Assembly (NCBI RefSeq): GCF_002236805.1
Contig: NZ_NIQA01000009.1
Span: forward strand, 62,001 to 126,000
Length of the DNA: 64,000 nucleotides
Reading direction: 5' to 3'
Origin: Pusillimonas sp. T2
GTDB lineage: Bacteria; Pseudomonadota; Gammaproteobacteria; Burkholderiales; Burkholderiaceae_B
The position numbers and the translations under genes are program-made. This document shows, piece after piece, positions 62,772 to 64,000 of the stretch. Each line of letters begins with the position of its first letter. Position 1 is the stretch's first letter. A model generated the notes under the pieces. It saw only the letters and a program-made list of their open reading frames with translations. It did no database searches and was not told the DNA's origin.

Positions 62772-63556
62772 TCGGGCAGGCCAATATGCCAGGGCCAGTC
62801 GTGACGCTCAATAGGCTGGCCTTCGCGGTTATAGGTGGTTTCGCTAAAAATGGCGCGCCCGCTTTTGTGTACGGCAATCACCGTAGAGCATCGGGTGCCA
62901 TAGTCGGGGCTGACGATAAACGCACTGCTTAGCAAGCGTTCTCTTTCCAGGCTTAGCCCTGTTTCGGGCAGCTCGGCGTCATCGGCCTGGGTGGTGTCTT
63001 TCAGCAGGTCGTACACCTGGTTGATCGAACGTTCCAGGTGTGTAATGGGGAAGTGGTCCAGTAACGTACGTAAACGTTCGGTTTTGGGCCAGGCGGTATC
63101 CAGCAAATGATTCGACAACACATAACGTCCAGGTGCCAGCGCCTGGGCTTCGTGGGGTGTTTCGGTTTGGTTGCCGCTATACCAGGCCTGCTGCAGGTCG
63201 CCCACAATCAAATTAAAACCGGCGTATAAATGCCCGTCGCGTGCCGAGGCTCCCGCGTAGTCTTGGGCGCTTTGGGTTGCGGTCAGGTAAGACTTGACCA
63301 GCTCGCCGCGCGATACCGGGTTGCTTGGGCCGGGCATGCGCAGGTCGCGGTAGTTGGTCAGCAGGGCAAAGCGCCCTTGGCGGGTAATGCCCAGCCAAGT
63401 ACCGCCTGCCGCTTCGTCGACCCCGGCAATAATGTGCGGGTGATCGGGCCAGGGGGCTGCCGGGCGGGCCGGGCGTGCATGGAATTCGTCACGATTGGCC
63501 GCAATAAATAAAGGCCAGTCTTCGTGTGTGCGCAAGGCCAGATAGGCAATGCACAT
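62768..63556 (-). CDS. NRDE-family (TANGO2-like) protein
   Basis: The 262 residues match the NRDE family: MCIAYLALRTHEDWPLFIAA, the name-giving ANRDEFHARPA near residue 20, GGTWLGITRQGRFALLTNYR, PVSRGELVKSYL, LYAGFNLIVGD, YGTRCSTVIAVH and FSETTYNREG. The N-terminal Cys2 suggests an Ntn-hydrolase-like fold. Eukaryotic TANGO2 relatives are linked to heme or lipid metabolism; the bacterial role is unknown. It follows the PBP7-type gene by 4 bases on the same strand. Confidence 0.9.
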   Translation of the reverse strand: MCIAYLALRTHEDWPLFIAANRDEFHARPARPAAPWPDHPHIIAGVDEAAGGTWLGITRQGRFALLTNYRDLRMPGPSNPVSRGELVKSYLTATQSAQDYAGASARDGHLYAGFNLIVGDLQQAWYSGNQTETPHEAQALAPGRYVLSNHLLDTAWPKTERLRTLLDHFPITHLERSINQVYDLLKDTTQADDAELPETGLSLERERLLSSAFIVSPDYGTRCSTVIAVHKSGRAIFSETTYNREGQPIERHDWPWHIGLPD

Positions 63557-63560
63557 GGGG

Positions 63561-64000
63561 TTACTTCAGCATGGCCAAATTGATATGTTTTTCGACGTAG
63601 TTACGTACCCTGACTGCATCGCCAATACGCGAATACCGGCCTTGTGAATTTAAAAACACCATGGCCACTTCGCGGTTGTCGATGCGCGTTATCATGACCA
63701 GACACAACCCGGCTTCGTTGATGAAACCCGTCTTCGAGACGTTGATGTCCCAATCGTTGCTTTTAACCAGGCGGTTGGTGTTGTGATACACCAGCTGGCG
63801 CCCGTTTTTCATTTTGACGTTGTAGTCGGTGCTGACGGTGTAGCGTTTAATCACGGGGTGGCGGTTTACCGCACGCAATAGCTTGACCAGGTCGCGTGGG
63901 GTAGAAACATTATCGGCCGATAAACCGGTAGGGTCGACAAACCGGCTGTGACGCATGCCCAATGCGCGTGCCTTGTCGTTCATGGCGCGCACAAAAGCCT
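63561..64000 (-). CDS. pbpG: D-alanyl-D-alanine endopeptidase, PBP7/PbpG type, C-terminal part
   Basis: The frame is open to the window end, so the N-terminal half (with the SxxK and SxN motifs) lies outside. Visible are FVRAMNDKARALGMRHSRFV, DPTGLSADNVSTPRDLVKLL and the KTG box in INVSKTGFINEAGLCLVMIT, which define an S11 low-molecular-mass penicillin-binding protein. The short C-terminus after KTG without the usual PBP5 beta domain fits PBP7. Such enzymes cleave peptidoglycan cross-links in the periplasm. Confidence 0.9.
   Translation of the reverse strand, partial: AFVRAMNDKARALGMRHSRFVDPTGLSADNVSTPRDLVKLLRAVNRHPVIKRYTVSTDYNVKMKNGRQLVYHNTNRLVKSNDWDINVSKTGFINEAGLCLVMITRIDNREVAMVFLNSQGRYSRIGDAVRVRNYVEKHINLAMLK

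Overview
The window looks like the chromosome of a betaproteobacterium of the order Burkholderiales, most likely family Alcaligenaceae (Bordetella/Pusillimonas/Castellaniella-like). The evidence is the leuC-leuD-leuB-asd-fimV-truA-trpF run, the imuA-imuB-dnaE2 mutasome cassette and the gshB / EIIA-Man / HPr / EI block, all typical of that group. The genus cannot be fixed from sequence reading alone. No phage, insertion sequence, CRISPR array or rRNA was seen. Two tRNA genes are present (Val-GAC and Pro-GGG).

Layout. 0-10.5 kb, plus strand: tail of an M48 peptidase, leucine biosynthesis (leuCDB), asd, a FimV-like LysM protein, truA, a two-gene TRAP permease without its binding protein, and trpF. 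10.4-15.9 kb, minus strand: a vitamin B12 uptake operon (TonB receptor, periplasmic binding protein, permease, ATPase, adenosyltransferase-like protein) behind a clear cobalamin riboswitch. 16-22.4 kb, plus strand: thrS-infC (infC starts on ATC), gshB and a regulatory PTS (EIIA, HPr, EI). 22.4-24.1 kb, minus strand: glnK-amtB behind a near-consensus sigma-54 promoter. 24.6-33 kb, plus strand: a lipoprotein, ubiK, comM, rpmI-rplT-pheS-pheT-ihfA-merR and a DUF455 gene.

32.9-34.5 kb, minus strand: a single 545-residue polypeptide that joins an ECF-like sigma factor to an RskA-type membrane anti-sigma factor. An Atm1-type ABC exporter diverges from it. 36.5-46.6 kb, minus strand: a biofilm-matrix island with pgaABCD (poly-N-acetylglucosamine) followed by csgE-csgF-csgG-curlin-csgC and a CsgD-like LuxR regulator. 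The curlin gene is single, has nine repeats and carries an unusual Cys/Trp loop.

46.8-64 kb: tRNA-Pro, a lipoprotein CocE/NonD hydrolase, a dCache-GGDEF-EAL protein translationally coupled to a PhnD-like periplasmic binding protein, a two-component Ktr/Trk potassium uptake system, an Old Yellow Enzyme, a PaaI thioesterase, a YqeY protein, the SOS mutasome imuA-imuB-dnaE2 with a LexA box, a YpfH-like esterase, an NRDE protein and the C-terminal end of a PBP7-type peptidase.

The best candidates for something undescribed are the sigma/anti-sigma fusion, the unusual curli system beside pga (signal-less CsgC, Cys-loop curlin, CsgE with an Asn/Gly linker), and the cyclic-di-GMP enzyme coupled to its own periplasmic binding protein. 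Function and start-site calls come from reading motifs and context. No database search was run.
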